DNA of 64,000 nucleotides from Terrimonas_B sp041743125 (GTDB lineage Bacteria > Bacteroidota > Bacteroidia > Chitinophagales > Chitinophagaceae): positions 25,235-89,234 of the forward strand of contig JBGTNK010000025.1 in assembly GCA_041743125.1 (NCBI GenBank). The letters are read 5' to 3'. The notes beneath the pieces were generated by a model, which did no database searches, was not told the origin of the DNA, and saw nothing but the letters and a program-made list of their open reading frames with translations. The number at the start of each line of letters is the position of its first letter. Position 1 is the first letter of the stretch. The position numbers and the translations under genes are program-made. Shown one piece after another: positions 47,142 to 56,393 of this stretch.

Positions 47142-47660
47142 TCAAAGAAATAATTCTGCTATTTCCTGCCAGTTATTCACCCGTTTATGTTTGCCATTAT
47201 CCGCCTTTGCATTGTGAGGTTGGGTAAATAATAAACTTGTATGACCAATAAAAAAATCAAGGTTTTTAAAATGATCGTCAATCATTATATCAGCCCGTAT
47301 TATTTCCTTTGATCCACAGAAAACCATTTGTTGCCAGGTAATAAAAGGAAAATATTCATTGAGCCAGGCTTGCTTTTCTATCAGGCTTAAAGGAAATTCC
47401 AAAGCTGCTGACACGATAAAGACTTCATATTTTTCATTAAGCCTGGCCAGTATTTCCTGGCTGTCTTTTATCACCAATGCGGAACGAAAAAAATTTTCTG
47501 TATGTAAATACTTTTTTGAATTTGGAAAAGCTAATAATTCCTGAATACCCGTTACTTCTTCGATCGTTTTTCTGACCCCGGTTTCTCTTTCCTCCCATGT
47601 TATAAATTGTTCAACAGTGTCTGACAATACACCATCCATGTCAACGGCAATTCTTTGCAT
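47142..47660 (-). CDS. 5'(3')-deoxyribonucleotidase (NT5C-type HAD phosphatase)
   Basis: 172 residues. The HAD nucleophile motif is DMDGVLSD (Asp7, Asp9), with the later IVSAALEF motif II and a MIDDHFKNL acidic motif IV. Homologues dephosphorylate deoxyribonucleoside monophosphates, helping balance nucleotide pools. It stands between guaB and lnt in the same direction, with no clear terminator on either side. Confidence 0.88.
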   Translation of the reverse strand: MQRIAVDMDGVLSDTVEQFITWEERETGVRKTIEEVTGIQELLAFPNSKKYLHTENFFRSALVIKDSQEILARLNEKYEVFIVSAALEFPLSLIEKQAWLNEYFPFITWQQMVFCGSKEIIRADIMIDDHFKNLDFFIGHTSLLFTQPHNAKADNGKHKRVNNWQEIAELFL

Positions 47661-47776
47661 GATTTAACTATTTTTTTTCTGATAATAAACGAGGAAAGAA
47701 GGATAAAGATATATTCCTCCCGCAATTTTTTTTGTTCATAATAGTTTTTCAAAAGGAAGGTGCATTTCGGTACTAC

Positions 47777-49273
47777 TTACTTCCTGCTGTAGTTAGGCGC
47801 TTCTTTTGTTATTTCAATGTCATGTGCATGGCTTTCCCGCATACCGGCATTTGTTATTTTTACAAAGCTGGCATTTTTTAATTCCTTAATATTTTTGGCT
47901 CCGCAGTATCCCATACCCGCTCTCAATCCACCCACATATTGATAAACTACTTCTTTCAACGTTCCTTTATAGGCAACCCGGCCTTCAATTCCTTCCGGTA
48001 CAAATTTCTTTACATCATCCTCCGGATCCTGGAAATACCGATCGCTGCTTCCCGTAGCCATGGCACCCAATGAACCCATTCCCCGGTATTCTTTAAACTT
48101 TCTTCCTTCATAAATAATTGTCTCACCGGGACTCTCTTCGGTACCGGCAAAAATGCTACCCATCATCACGCAATCGGCACCAGCAGCCAAAGCCTTTACC
48201 ATATCACCGGTATACCGTATTCCTCCATCGGCTATCAATGGGATGTTTCTTTGTTTTAACACGGAGTAAGTTTCCATTATGGCTGTAAGTTGTGGCATAC
48301 CTGATCCTGCTACAATCCTTGTTGTACAAATAGATCCCGGACCTATTCCTACTTTCACAGCATCAGCACCGGCGTCTGCCAATGCCTCAGCACCAGCGGC
48401 TGTACCAACATTGCCCGCCAGAACATTTATATTCTTAAAATTCTTTTTTACCTGCTTTAATGCATCAATTACACCTTTACTATGTCCATGGGCACTGTCC
48501 AGTGCAATCACGTCGGCACCCACCTGTTGGAGTACAGCTACCCGGTCTAAAAAATCTTTCGTAATACCCACTCCGGCTCCTACTAATAAGCGACCGAATT
48601 GATCCTTCAGTGCATTGGGAAAACTATAAAGTTGAAGGATATCCCTGTAAGTGATAAGTCCGATCAATTTCCCGGTTTTATCTACTACGGGTAACTTTTC
48701 AATTTTATATTGACGTAAAATTTTTTCAGCCTTTTTTAAATCTGTTCCTTCGGGAGCAGTGATGAGGTTCTCTGTAGTCATTACTTCACTGATCTTCATC
48801 CTTACTTCTGTTTCAAACCGAAGATCGCGGTTGGTAAGGATGCCGGTTAATTTACCATTCTTGTCAATGATTGGAATGCCCCCAATTTTATTTTCACGCA
48901 TTAATTTCAGTGCATCGCCTATTGTTGCATTCTCTAGTAAAGTAATCGGATCTAATATCAAACCGCTCTCACTTCTTTTAACTTTTCTTACCTGGGCGGC
49001 TTGTTGTTCAATGCTCATATTTTTATGCAATATGCCCAACCCACCTTCCCGGGCAAGTGCCATTGCCAGTGCAGACTCTGTTACCGTGTCCATGGCTGCA
49101 GATAGCAAGGGTACATTTAATGTAATGTCTTTGGTAAGCTTTGTTTTAATGTTTACATCCCGTGGAAGCACCTGGCTATAACCAGGAATAAGCAATACGT
49201 CATCAAACGTTAAACCTTCGCCGAAAAATTTTGTGGATTTACTTATAGAAGCGGGAGAATTTCTTGTTGCCAT
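47777..49273 (-). CDS. guaB: IMP dehydrogenase
   Basis: 498 residues from ATG 49273 (a TTG two codons upstream is rejected). The catalytic loop Cys316 lies in GIGPGSICTTRIVAGSG, and two CBS domains occupy about 105-225 between the halves of the TIM barrel. It makes XMP from IMP and commits purines to GMP. A consensus promoter ends 3 nt before the ATG. The gene diverges from fabH across a 128-bp gap. Confidence 0.98.
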   Translation of the reverse strand: MATRNSPASISKSTKFFGEGLTFDDVLLIPGYSQVLPRDVNIKTKLTKDITLNVPLLSAAMDTVTESALAMALAREGGLGILHKNMSIEQQAAQVRKVKRSESGLILDPITLLENATIGDALKLMRENKIGGIPIIDKNGKLTGILTNRDLRFETEVRMKISEVMTTENLITAPEGTDLKKAEKILRQYKIEKLPVVDKTGKLIGLITYRDILQLYSFPNALKDQFGRLLVGAGVGITKDFLDRVAVLQQVGADVIALDSAHGHSKGVIDALKQVKKNFKNINVLAGNVGTAAGAEALADAGADAVKVGIGPGSICTTRIVAGSGMPQLTAIMETYSVLKQRNIPLIADGGIRYTGDMVKALAAGADCVMMGSIFAGTEESPGETIIYEGRKFKEYRGMGSLGAMATGSSDRYFQDPEDDVKKFVPEGIEGRVAYKGTLKEVVYQYVGGLRAGMGYCGAKNIKELKNASFVKITNAGMRESHAHDIEITKEAPNYSRK

Positions 49274-49276
49274 GTG

Positions 49277-49309
49277 CAAAGATAGGAGGGCTGGTAAATA
49301 TGTGCCAAA
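49277..49309 (-). promoter_or_regulatory. guaB promoter with near-zero leader
   Basis: On the minus strand the -7 element TATCTTTG (49277-49284) ends 3 nt before the guaB ATG, and a TTTG lies 21 nt further upstream (49306-49309). Transcription should start at or just beyond the first base of the ATG. Confidence 0.6.
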
Positions 49310-49368
49310 TTTTTATCTGCAATATCATAAGGCTAATCTATTCCCATTTATCCTTACAATACTTGCCT

Positions 49369-49376
49369 TACCTTTG
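49369..49376 (+). promoter_or_regulatory. -7 element of fabH
   Basis: TACCTTTG, exact TAnnTTTG, 25 nt before the fabH ATG; a TTTA 18 nt upstream is a weak -33 candidate. Confidence 0.45.
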
Positions 49377-49401
49377 GCCGCAATATTATAAATCGTTCAC
49401 G

Positions 49402-50394
49402 ATGATAAAAAAAATCACTGCTGCCATCACATCCGTTGGTGGATATGTTCCTGAAGATAAGTTAACCAACTTCGACCTGGAAAAAATGGTGGACACTAAT
49501 GATGAATGGATACGTACCCGCACGGGTATAGCTGAACGAAGAATATTAAAAGGAGAAGGAAAAGCTACCTCGGATATGGTAGTGCCGGCCGTAAGACAAT
49601 TGTGTGAAAAAAGAGGAATCAGCCCTGAAGAAATTGATTGTTTGATAGTAGGTACGGTAACTCCGGATATGGTATTTCCGGCAACAGCCAATATTGCTTG
49701 TGATAAACTGGGAGCAAAAAATGCATGGGGCTTTGATGTATCTGCTGCATGTTCAGGTTTTTTATATACGCTGACGCTGGGCGCTGCATTAATTGAAAGC
49801 GGCAGGTATAAAAAAGTGGTGGTTTGCGGAGCCGATAAGATGAGTGCCATTGTAGACTATACAGACCGGAACACCTGTGTACTTTTTGGAGACGGGGCCG
49901 CCGCAGTATTGCTTGAACCCAATCATGACGGGTATGGAATTCTTGACAGTCTTTTAAAAAGCGATGGGTCCGGGTCACCCTATCTCCATATGAAAGCCGG
50001 TGGTTCATTGAAACCAGCCAGTTTAGAAACAGTAAACAATAAGGAGCATTTTGCATTTCAGGATGGACAGCCTGTTTTTAAAGCTGCAGTAAAAGGAATG
50101 GCAGATGTAAGTGCTGAATTGCTGGAAAAAAATAATTTGACAGGTGATGATATTGCCTGGCTGGTTCCCCACCAGGCTAACATGAGGATCATTGATGCCA
50201 CTGCCAATCGAATGGGAATAGCCAAAGAAAAAGTAATGATCAATATTCAGAAATATGGCAACACTACGGCTGCTACAATTCCCTTGTGCTTGTGGGAATG
50301 GAAGCATGATTTAAATAAAGGTGACCTGATTGTATTAGCTGCGTTTGGAGGTGGATTTACATGGGGAGCTACATTGGTAAAATGGGCTTATTAA
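49402..50394 (+). CDS. fabH: 3-oxoacyl-ACP synthase III
   Basis: 330 residues from ATG 49402; the frame is open 46 codons further upstream, but the family starts here (MIKKITAAITSVGGYVPEDKL). The catalytic triad is Cys117 (FDVSAACSGFLY), His257 (WLVPHQANMR) and Asn287 (QKYGNTTAATIP). FabH joins acyl-CoA primers to malonyl-ACP to start fatty-acid synthesis; FabD, which makes malonyl-ACP, lies 6 kb away at 56394. Transcribed divergently from guaB. Confidence 0.97.
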   Translation: MIKKITAAITSVGGYVPEDKLTNFDLEKMVDTNDEWIRTRTGIAERRILKGEGKATSDMVVPAVRQLCEKRGISPEEIDCLIVGTVTPDMVFPATANIACDKLGAKNAWGFDVSAACSGFLYTLTLGAALIESGRYKKVVVCGADKMSAIVDYTDRNTCVLFGDGAAAVLLEPNHDGYGILDSLLKSDGSGSPYLHMKAGGSLKPASLETVNNKEHFAFQDGQPVFKAAVKGMADVSAELLEKNNLTGDDIAWLVPHQANMRIIDATANRMGIAKEKVMINIQKYGNTTAATIPLCLWEWKHDLNKGDLIVLAAFGGGFTWGATLVKWAY

Positions 50395-50454
50395 GTCCCG
50401 GCTATTCAACTTTGGCTGGTCAGCATTAATGAAAATAAATCGTTATTCTGTGCT

Positions 50455-50500
50455 AAAAAAACAGGAGCAACTCCTGGCATCAGGATAATTTTGCTCCTGG
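50455..50500 (-). terminator. Terminator of the lipoprotein gene, with nested hairpin
   Basis: A 9-bp stem CAGGAGCAA/TTGCTCCTG (50462-50499) encloses a second stem CCTG/CAGG, and on the minus strand is followed by seven T. It lies 25 bp after the stop of the gene at 50525-51061. Confidence 0.85.
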
Positions 50501-50524
50501 AAATGCAAGTTCACTATGGAGTTA

Positions 50525-51061
50525 CTATCTTACCTCATATTGGTAACAGTCACTCATTAATACAACAGCCGAACTAACCGCATCGATCACCCGGAAATGA
50601 ATGTCGAATGTTGAGCCGGATGGAATAGCTGTTATATCACGCCACAACTCTTCTTCACCTTTACCCTTAACATCAGTTAGTATAGATTGTGGCGTTAATC
50701 CCTTACCGAGAGTGAGCCAAGTAGTACTGGTGCAATTGCCATCTACTACATTAATAGCATCGACGGCTCTTTGCAATAAGTATTCGTGGTCAGGAAGAAG
50801 ATGATGCACTTTAATATCAAGTTCAATTATTTTATCCGGGTCGGGATCCTGGCGAAATTTCAAAAGCCCATGGCTTTTATGATTGCCGGTAAGTTTCACA
50901 TTCAGATCAAAGGAAGGCGATATGCCTTTTTTATTTTCTAAAGATTCAGAAGGGAATTCATCCTGCTGCGGTATAATCTGGCTTACTTCTTTTTGACAGG
51001 AAAAAGTAAAAAAAGATGATGATACCAGTAGCAATCCTGCGTATAAAATTTTTGATTTCAT
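50525..51061 (-). CDS. Hypothetical lipoprotein
   Basis: 178 residues. The N-terminus is lipoprotein-like, with a hydrophobic segment then FTFSC (Cys22) followed by QKEVSQ, though the lipobox is weak. The body has several short beta strands and no recognised domain. It is transcribed divergently from the LytS kinase genes with a 240-bp gap and has a strong terminator, so it is a single-gene unit. It could be a target of the neighbouring two-component system, but no regulator site was identified. Confidence 0.65.
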   Translation of the reverse strand: MKSKILYAGLLLVSSSFFTFSCQKEVSQIIPQQDEFPSESLENKKGISPSFDLNVKLTGNHKSHGLLKFRQDPDPDKIIELDIKVHHLLPDHEYLLQRAVDAINVVDGNCTSTTWLTLGKGLTPQSILTDVKGKGEEELWRDITAIPSGSTFDIHFRVIDAVSSAVVLMSDCYQYEVR

Positions 51062-51302
51062 AAAATAATTTTGAAATGGTTAAAAAATTGTTTCGTTAAA
51101 AGTAGTTTGTCCCGATACGGTATTTTTTGTTATTCGGCAAACTCCAATCCTGATACGTCTTACGCCTGACCAGGTTATATGGTAACCACTTGACGACGAC
51201 CAACGGCATTTGTACCACTAAAGGAGTACAGATGTCTAATAAATTGGAGAAGGAAAGTTTTTGCGGAATTGAAAGAGTAAATTTATAAAGCAATTCATCT
51301 AT

Positions 51303-52501
51303 ATGACTGCTTATGATTTCATATTCTCTGTTCGTCCTCGTGAACGGATTATCCGTCATGTAATCTTCTGGATTGCCTGGTGGCTGTATTTTGTAATAAC
51401 TTTCTTATTACCCACCTTCCAGTTTAATGGCTATAAATCCTTATTTCACAATTATTTTATTGAAAAATTCGGAGTTATTTCTTTTATCAGGGAAATTTTA
51501 ATCTTTAAATCTTTAATTCCGTTATCATACCGCAGATTGCTTATACATATCTTATTATTTCTTTTGGTTTACCCCGGTACTTCTATAACAGAAAAAAGGT
51601 GATACCTACTACACTGGCATTCGCCGGGGCTATTATATTGATCTATGCTATATCTGTTGGTTTAATGTATATTCCTCAATACCGTAACCGTATGTTTGGA
51701 TTGACATCAATAATTCCCGGCATCATTGATCAAATACATTTTGTTAATAAATCATACCTGTTTCATTATCCTGTTGTTGCCGGTTTTGCAATTATGATAA
51801 AACTATCGAAACTATGGTGGCTAAAACAAAAAGAAACGGAGCAGCTGGCAAGGGAAAAAGCAAAAGCTGAATTGCAATTACTAAAGGCACAAATACACCC
51901 ACACTTCCTGTTTAATACACTTAACAATATTTATTTTTTCACATTATCAGCTTCGCCCCTGGCCCCGGACATGATAAAAAAACTTACCGCTATGCTTTAT
52001 TATATCCTTAATGAATGCAATCAGCCTTCTGTGCCGCTGGAAAAGGAAATAAAAATGATAAATGATTATATAGCATTGGAAAAAATACGGTATGGCGAAC
52101 AAATGAAACTAACCATTGAAATAAATGGCAGCTTCCACGACAAAATGATTGCTCCCTTGTTGCTCATTCCATTTGTTGAAAACAGTTTTAAACAGGGGGC
52201 CAGTAAAATGATCCGGAGTCCCTGGATAAAACTCAGTATAAACATAGAGGATGACCAGCTTCATTTTTTACTGATAAACAGCCAACCGGGTATGGATGAA
52301 GGTATAGCCCGGAATGGAAACATAGGATTAAAAAATGTAAAGAAAAGATTGAAGCTTCTTTATCCCGATTCACATGAATTAAGCATTATATCCGAGCCCG
52401 AAAGTTTTACTGTTTTTTTAAAAATCAGGTTCAGAGAAATAACTGCTTCCCATGTCTCATCTGAAGAAATTAAACAAACAGCAGATTATGCAATGGCATG
52501 A
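51303..52501 (+). pseudogene. LytS/YehU-type sensor histidine kinase broken by a frameshift
   Basis: The reading frame from ATG 51303 (MTAYDFIFSVRPRE) matches the N-terminus of the next kinase but becomes unrelated at about 51519. The true continuation (GLPRYFYNRKKVIP, then the kinase core) lies in the next frame; a stop in that frame at 51506-51508 limits the shift to about 51509-51520. Adding one base near 51518 would restore 399 codons. The downstream half retains the phospho-acceptor motif QIHPHFLFNTLNN, an N-box (PFVENSFKQG) and the GNIGLKNVKKRL G-box. So the catalytic half looks functional, but the frame is disrupted. It could be a pseudogene or a base-calling error. It overlaps the following kinase gene by 14 bp. 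Confidence 0.85.
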
Positions 52502-53660
52502 CTTTGTATTTTCCAATCACCCACGGCTACGGCTTTTTCGACATACCGTATACTGGGCGGGCTGGTGGCTATATTTTTATGTCATCTATTGGTACAATCA
52601 GCATATACCCGGATTTTCATATCAATCGTTTACAAAGCTTGGTTCGCATATATTCTTAAAATCATTTTTTTCTATGTTTCTCCATGCAATTGCCTGCTAT
52701 TCATTTATCTATTTTCTATTACCCCGATATCTTTTAAAATCAAAATGGTTTAAGCTGATTGCAGGCACCTTGTTACTTAGTATTCTGCTATTTATTGCCG
52801 GATATCTTTTGTATAAATGGGCTTTCCCTTTTGTCAATTTCATTTTCCGAAGCTCACCAGACAGTAAAAATATGCCGTTGCTTTGGAACAGTACCAGCAT
52901 TGGTCTATTAAATTCACCCAAAGTAGTTGCCGCCGCCGCAATTATTAAATTAATGAAATACTGGTGGCTGAAACAAAAAGAAAAGGAGAATCTGGAAAGA
53001 GAAAAAATCAGTACGGAATTAGAATTATTGAAAGCACAGATACGCCCGGGATTTCTTTTTAATGCACTTAATAATATTTACGCTTATTCGCTGGCAGCCT
53101 CTCCCCGGGCATCTGAAATGCTGCTTAAGCTATCAGATTTGCTGAGTTATATGCTTTATGAATGCGACAAGCCCTTGGTGCTAGTAGAAAAAGAAATTGA
53201 AATGATGAAAGAATATATGACGCTGGAAAAAATAGGACAAAACGAAAACCTGGAAATGGAAGTAAGTGTAAAAGGCGGGTTGTCCGGTAAAACAATTGCT
53301 CCTTTTTTATTGCTGCCTTTTATTGAAAATAGTTTTAAGCAATGCAGAAACATGATGGAACAGCCATGGGTTACGATGGAAATAAAAATAGAAGAAGGTA
53401 TTTTTTCCATGAAATTAGTCAATGGCATGATGGCAGATAGTTACGGTCAGCCAGACCGCCCGAACAACCAATTAGCCAATGTACAAAAAAGGTTAACTTT
53501 ATTATACCCTGAAAAACATGAGCTAAAAATCGGCCAGGAACAGGAGATGTTTGTGGTGCTGTTAAAAATTGAACTGGAACTTCCAATCCGTGGAAAGGAA
53601 AATGCAATGACCAATACTTCAATGGCAAACAGACAAACAAACAAGTATGTTGAACGCTAA
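52488..53660 (+). CDS. LytS-like sensor protein lacking the phospho-acceptor histidine (predicted pseudokinase)
   Basis: 390 residues from ATG 52488, chosen because MQWHDFVFSNHPRLRLFRH aligns with the start of the upstream kinase; longer frames only add residues from the overlapping gene. Four transmembrane helices occupy about 20-160, then a helical linker WWLKQKEKENLEREK, and a LytS-type kinase core. The motif normally reading QxxPHFLFNxLNN reads QIRPGFLFNALNN, so the phosphorylated His is Gly. The N-box PFIENSFKQC is present, but the ATP-lid glycines GxGLxN read NNQLAN. Catalysis is therefore unlikely; a regulatory or adaptor role would be inference. It overlaps the LytTR gene by 14 bp. 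Confidence 0.88.
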   Translation: MQWHDFVFSNHPRLRLFRHTVYWAGWWLYFYVIYWYNQHIPGFSYQSFTKLGSHIFLKSFFSMFLHAIACYSFIYFLLPRYLLKSKWFKLIAGTLLLSILLFIAGYLLYKWAFPFVNFIFRSSPDSKNMPLLWNSTSIGLLNSPKVVAAAAIIKLMKYWWLKQKEKENLEREKISTELELLKAQIRPGFLFNALNNIYAYSLAASPRASEMLLKLSDLLSYMLYECDKPLVLVEKEIEMMKEYMTLEKIGQNENLEMEVSVKGGLSGKTIAPFLLLPFIENSFKQCRNMMEQPWVTMEIKIEEGIFSMKLVNGMMADSYGQPDRPNNQLANVQKRLTLLYPEKHELKIGQEQEMFVVLLKIELELPIRGKENAMTNTSMANRQTNKYVER

Positions 53661-54387
53661 AAAAATACAATGCCTGGTAATTGATGACGAACCTCCGGCA
53701 AGGGAAATACTCAAACAACATATCAGGGATGTGGAAGCATTGGAACTTGCCGGCGCCTGCAGCAATGCAGTAGAAGCCATCACATTTTTGAAAGAACAGA
53801 AAGTTGATCTTTTGTTTCTCGATATACAAATGCCTCAATTATTAGGAACAAACTTTATCCGCACATTGAGAAATCCGCCTAAAGTCATTTTTACCACCGC
53901 CTACCGCAAGTATGCAATAGAAGGATTTGAGCTGGATGCCGTGGATTACATCCTCAAACCCATTTCCTTTGAAAGATTTTTAAAAGCAGTAAACAAAGTG
54001 TTGCAAACTAACCTTGCCGCAGAACATGCTCCAACGTCTTTTAAAGAAAATTTTTCTGAACCACCCAATTCCTTTCTTTATTTCAGGGTAGACCGGAAAA
54101 TGGTAAAAGTTTTTTTTAATGATATTTTATTTATCGAAGGACTGAAAGATTATATAAAAATCTTAACTAAAAGCAGAACCATTGTCACTAAATATGTGCT
54201 TTCTGCATTGGAAGAAATATTGCCTTCTGATGAATTCCTGCGCATTCATAAGTCATATATCGTTTCTATTAATAAAATTGAAAGCTATAATGCCGACAGC
54301 TTAGAGATTGCAAAACAAGAACTACCGATAGGCCGGATGTTCAAACATGATGTAAACAGAGTCTTAAATGCGTCATCAGCTACTTAA
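53647..54387 (+). CDS. LytTR-family response regulator
   Basis: 246 residues. Receiver domain at about 5-125 with the acidic pair Asp13-Asp14, phospho-acceptor Asp59 (LLFLDIQMPQ), Thr near 86 (FTTAYR) and Lys near 109 (DYILKPIS). A LytTR DNA-binding domain at about 145-240 includes FLYFRVDRKMVKVFFNDILFIEGLKDYIKI and FLRIHKSYIVSINKIE. It starts within the end of the pseudokinase gene (14-bp overlap), so the three genes form one operon. With the kinases degenerate, it may be driven by another kinase or by small-molecule phosphodonors. Confidence 0.93.
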   Translation: MLNAKKIQCLVIDDEPPAREILKQHIRDVEALELAGACSNAVEAITFLKEQKVDLLFLDIQMPQLLGTNFIRTLRNPPKVIFTTAYRKYAIEGFELDAVDYILKPISFERFLKAVNKVLQTNLAAEHAPTSFKENFSEPPNSFLYFRVDRKMVKVFFNDILFIEGLKDYIKILTKSRTIVTKYVLSALEEILPSDEFLRIHKSYIVSINKIESYNADSLEIAKQELPIGRMFKHDVNRVLNASSAT

Positions 54388-54630
54388 ATATATCCCGGCG
54401 CGGGCACATTCCTCAATTGTGTTTTTAATTACTATTCTTTTAGTTTGCCTAAAAAAAAACTCACCTTTCTGCGGTATAAGAAATCTACGCAGGTCTTTTA
54501 TTGTGAAAAAAAGTATTTACTTTCCGGAATCATCCTGACCGATTGCATTTTTTTTGTCCTTCCTTATTAAAAATAGATATTTCTCCTTTTGCCTTATAAA
54601 AGGCAATGAAATTTCTATCAACAAATCTTT

Positions 54631-54638
54631 TAGCTTTG
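54631..54638 (+). promoter_or_regulatory. -7 element upstream of the PLP enzyme gene
   Basis: TAGCTTTG, exact TAnnTTTG, 43 nt before the ATG at 54682; no good -33 seen. Confidence 0.4.
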
Positions 54639-54681
54639 GTCATTATGCCATAATAAATGGTACCCTTTTAAAATTAAAGAA

Positions 54682-55908
54682 ATGCCTGATCAAGATTTTC
54701 CCTTTTCCGGATTCAGTTCCTTGTCTGTTCATGCGGGACATATAAAGGATCCTAACTATGCACATTTAACACCAATCTATGCATCCAGTACGTTTGTTTT
54801 TGATGATGCTGAACAGGGAATGCGACGTTTCAGCGGACAGGAGGAGGGATACATTTATAGCCGATGGGGCAATCCGACCTTTTCAGAAGCAGAAATGAAA
54901 ATCGCAGCAATGGAAAGTTATGGTATTAAGAATGAAAAAGGCGATCCACTTCAATTAAAAGCACTGCTTCATGCTTCAGGCATGGCAGCTATTTCTACTT
55001 TGTTAATCTCAAATCTTAAAGCCGGTGATAAAGTGCTTACCCACTATTCACTTTACGGTGGCACAGAGGAAATATTGCAAAATGTATTACCGGGTTTAGG
55101 TATTGAATGCATCATCACCGATCTGCGTGACTTAAACAAAGCTGCAGAAACATTAAAATCGGATCCTACTATTCGTATGGTATATCTGGAAACTCCTGCC
55201 AATCCTACAATACAGTGTGTAGACATTGATGAACTCAGTAAATTAGCTAAGCTATATAATTGCATCGTAGCCTGCGATAATACCTTCGCCACTCCTTATT
55301 TGCAACAGCCCTTTCGTTTTGCAGTTGATTTTGTTGTTCATTCCACAACCAAATTTTTGAACGGCCATGGTACAGCTATTGGCGGTGTACTACTTGGCAA
55401 AGACCTGGACCTGATGAATAAAAAATTATATAGATTTTATAAAACGTTGGGCGGAACAGCCAATCCTTTTGATGCCTTCCTTCTGGTTAACGGTATGAAG
55501 ACATTAGACGTCAGAATGGAGCGGCATTGTAATAATGCTATGAAAGTGGCTCATTTTTTAGAGCAATCACCTGCAGTGGCCAAAGTAAATTATAATGGCT
55601 TATCCAATCACCCGGATCATGCAGTGGCTATGAAACAAATGAAACATCCCGGCGCCATGATGAGCTTTGAATTAAAAGAAGGTTTCACCGGAGGAGTAAA
55701 ATTTATGAATCAATTAAAAATGTGTACCCGAACCGTATCCCTTGGCACCTGCGATACACTGCTTTGTCATCCAGCTTCAATGACACATTACAGCGTACCC
55801 AAAGAAGCCAGAGAAAAATATGGAATTACGGATGGATTAATACGAATGAGTGTGGGAATTGAAAATGCAGAAGATATTATTTTGGATATTCAGCAGGCTC
55901 TTTCATAA
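54682..55908 (+). CDS. Cys/Met-metabolism PLP-dependent enzyme (methionine gamma-lyase/cystathionine gamma-lyase type)
   Basis: 408 residues. The PLP lysine is Lys224 in VVHSTTKFLNGHG, with Asp199 (ACDNTFATP), Tyr125 and SRWGNPT typical of the trans-sulfuration family. At the position where methionine gamma-lyase carries Cys (LYGCT), this protein has Gly (LYGGT), the form seen in cystathionine gamma-lyase/synthase and related enzymes. It therefore is probably a cystathionine lyase or synthase, though gamma-lyase activity cannot be excluded. A GNAT gene follows 13 bp downstream. Confidence 0.88.
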   Translation: MPDQDFPFSGFSSLSVHAGHIKDPNYAHLTPIYASSTFVFDDAEQGMRRFSGQEEGYIYSRWGNPTFSEAEMKIAAMESYGIKNEKGDPLQLKALLHASGMAAISTLLISNLKAGDKVLTHYSLYGGTEEILQNVLPGLGIECIITDLRDLNKAAETLKSDPTIRMVYLETPANPTIQCVDIDELSKLAKLYNCIVACDNTFATPYLQQPFRFAVDFVVHSTTKFLNGHGTAIGGVLLGKDLDLMNKKLYRFYKTLGGTANPFDAFLLVNGMKTLDVRMERHCNNAMKVAHFLEQSPAVAKVNYNGLSNHPDHAVAMKQMKHPGAMMSFELKEGFTGGVKFMNQLKMCTRTVSLGTCDTLLCHPASMTHYSVPKEAREKYGITDGLIRMSVGIENAEDIILDIQQALS

Positions 55909-55921
55909 TAGAAACTGAAAT

Positions 55922-56371
55922 ATGAATATTAATTTACGAAGGGGGGTAAAAGAAGATTGCCCCAGGTTGCTTGAATTGGTTCAGGAACTTGCCACTTATG
56001 AAAAGGCTCCTGAAGAAGTTACGGTCACATTAAATCATTTTGAACAATCGGGATTTGGGCCGTCCCCGGTTTGGTGGTCTTTCGTGGCAGAGGAAAATAA
56101 TGTTATACTGGGATTTGCATTATACTATATACGTTATTCCACCTGGAAAGGACAAAGAATGTACCTTGAAGACCTGATTGTAACTGAAAAAGCAAGAGGC
56201 AGAGGAATTGGCAAACTGTTAATGGATAGGCTGATTGAAGAAGCAAAAGAAAAAAAATTCAGTGGAATGATGTGGCAGGTATTGGGGTGGAATGAACCAG
56301 CAATAAACTTTTATAGGAAATACAATGTCAATTTTGATTCCGAATGGACGAATTGTTCAATCAATTTTTAA
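55922..56371 (+). CDS. GNAT-family N-acetyltransferase (SSAT/thialysine type)
   Basis: 149 residues. The acetyl-CoA loop is RGRGIGKLLM, preceded by YLEDLIVT; the C-terminal NEPAINFYRKYN and an early VQELATYEKAPEEV stretch resemble the spermidine/thialysine N-acetyltransferase group. It acetylates a small amine with acetyl-CoA; the substrate is unconfirmed. Probably cotranscribed with the PLP enzyme, and convergent with fabD. Confidence 0.88.
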   Translation: MNINLRRGVKEDCPRLLELVQELATYEKAPEEVTVTLNHFEQSGFGPSPVWWSFVAEENNVILGFALYYIRYSTWKGQRMYLEDLIVTEKARGRGIGKLLMDRLIEEAKEKKFSGMMWQVLGWNEPAINFYRKYNVNFDSEWTNCSINF

Positions 56372-56393
56372 AACTGCTGGCACCGGGAATGCA

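Noticed and set aside
49386..50056. Minus-strand frames of 145 and 154 codons within fabH
   Set aside because: fabH is complete with its catalytic triad on the plus strand; these are antisense shadows.
51096..51359. An 87-codon minus-strand frame upstream of the LytS kinase
   Set aside because: It overlaps the kinase start, has no clear start signal and no recognised features; noncoding spacer is more likely.
51500..51545. Programmed -1 frameshifting to express the first kinase
   Set aside because: No canonical slippery heptamer lies in the zero frame at the junction and there is no evident downstream pseudoknot, so a deletion or base error is simpler.
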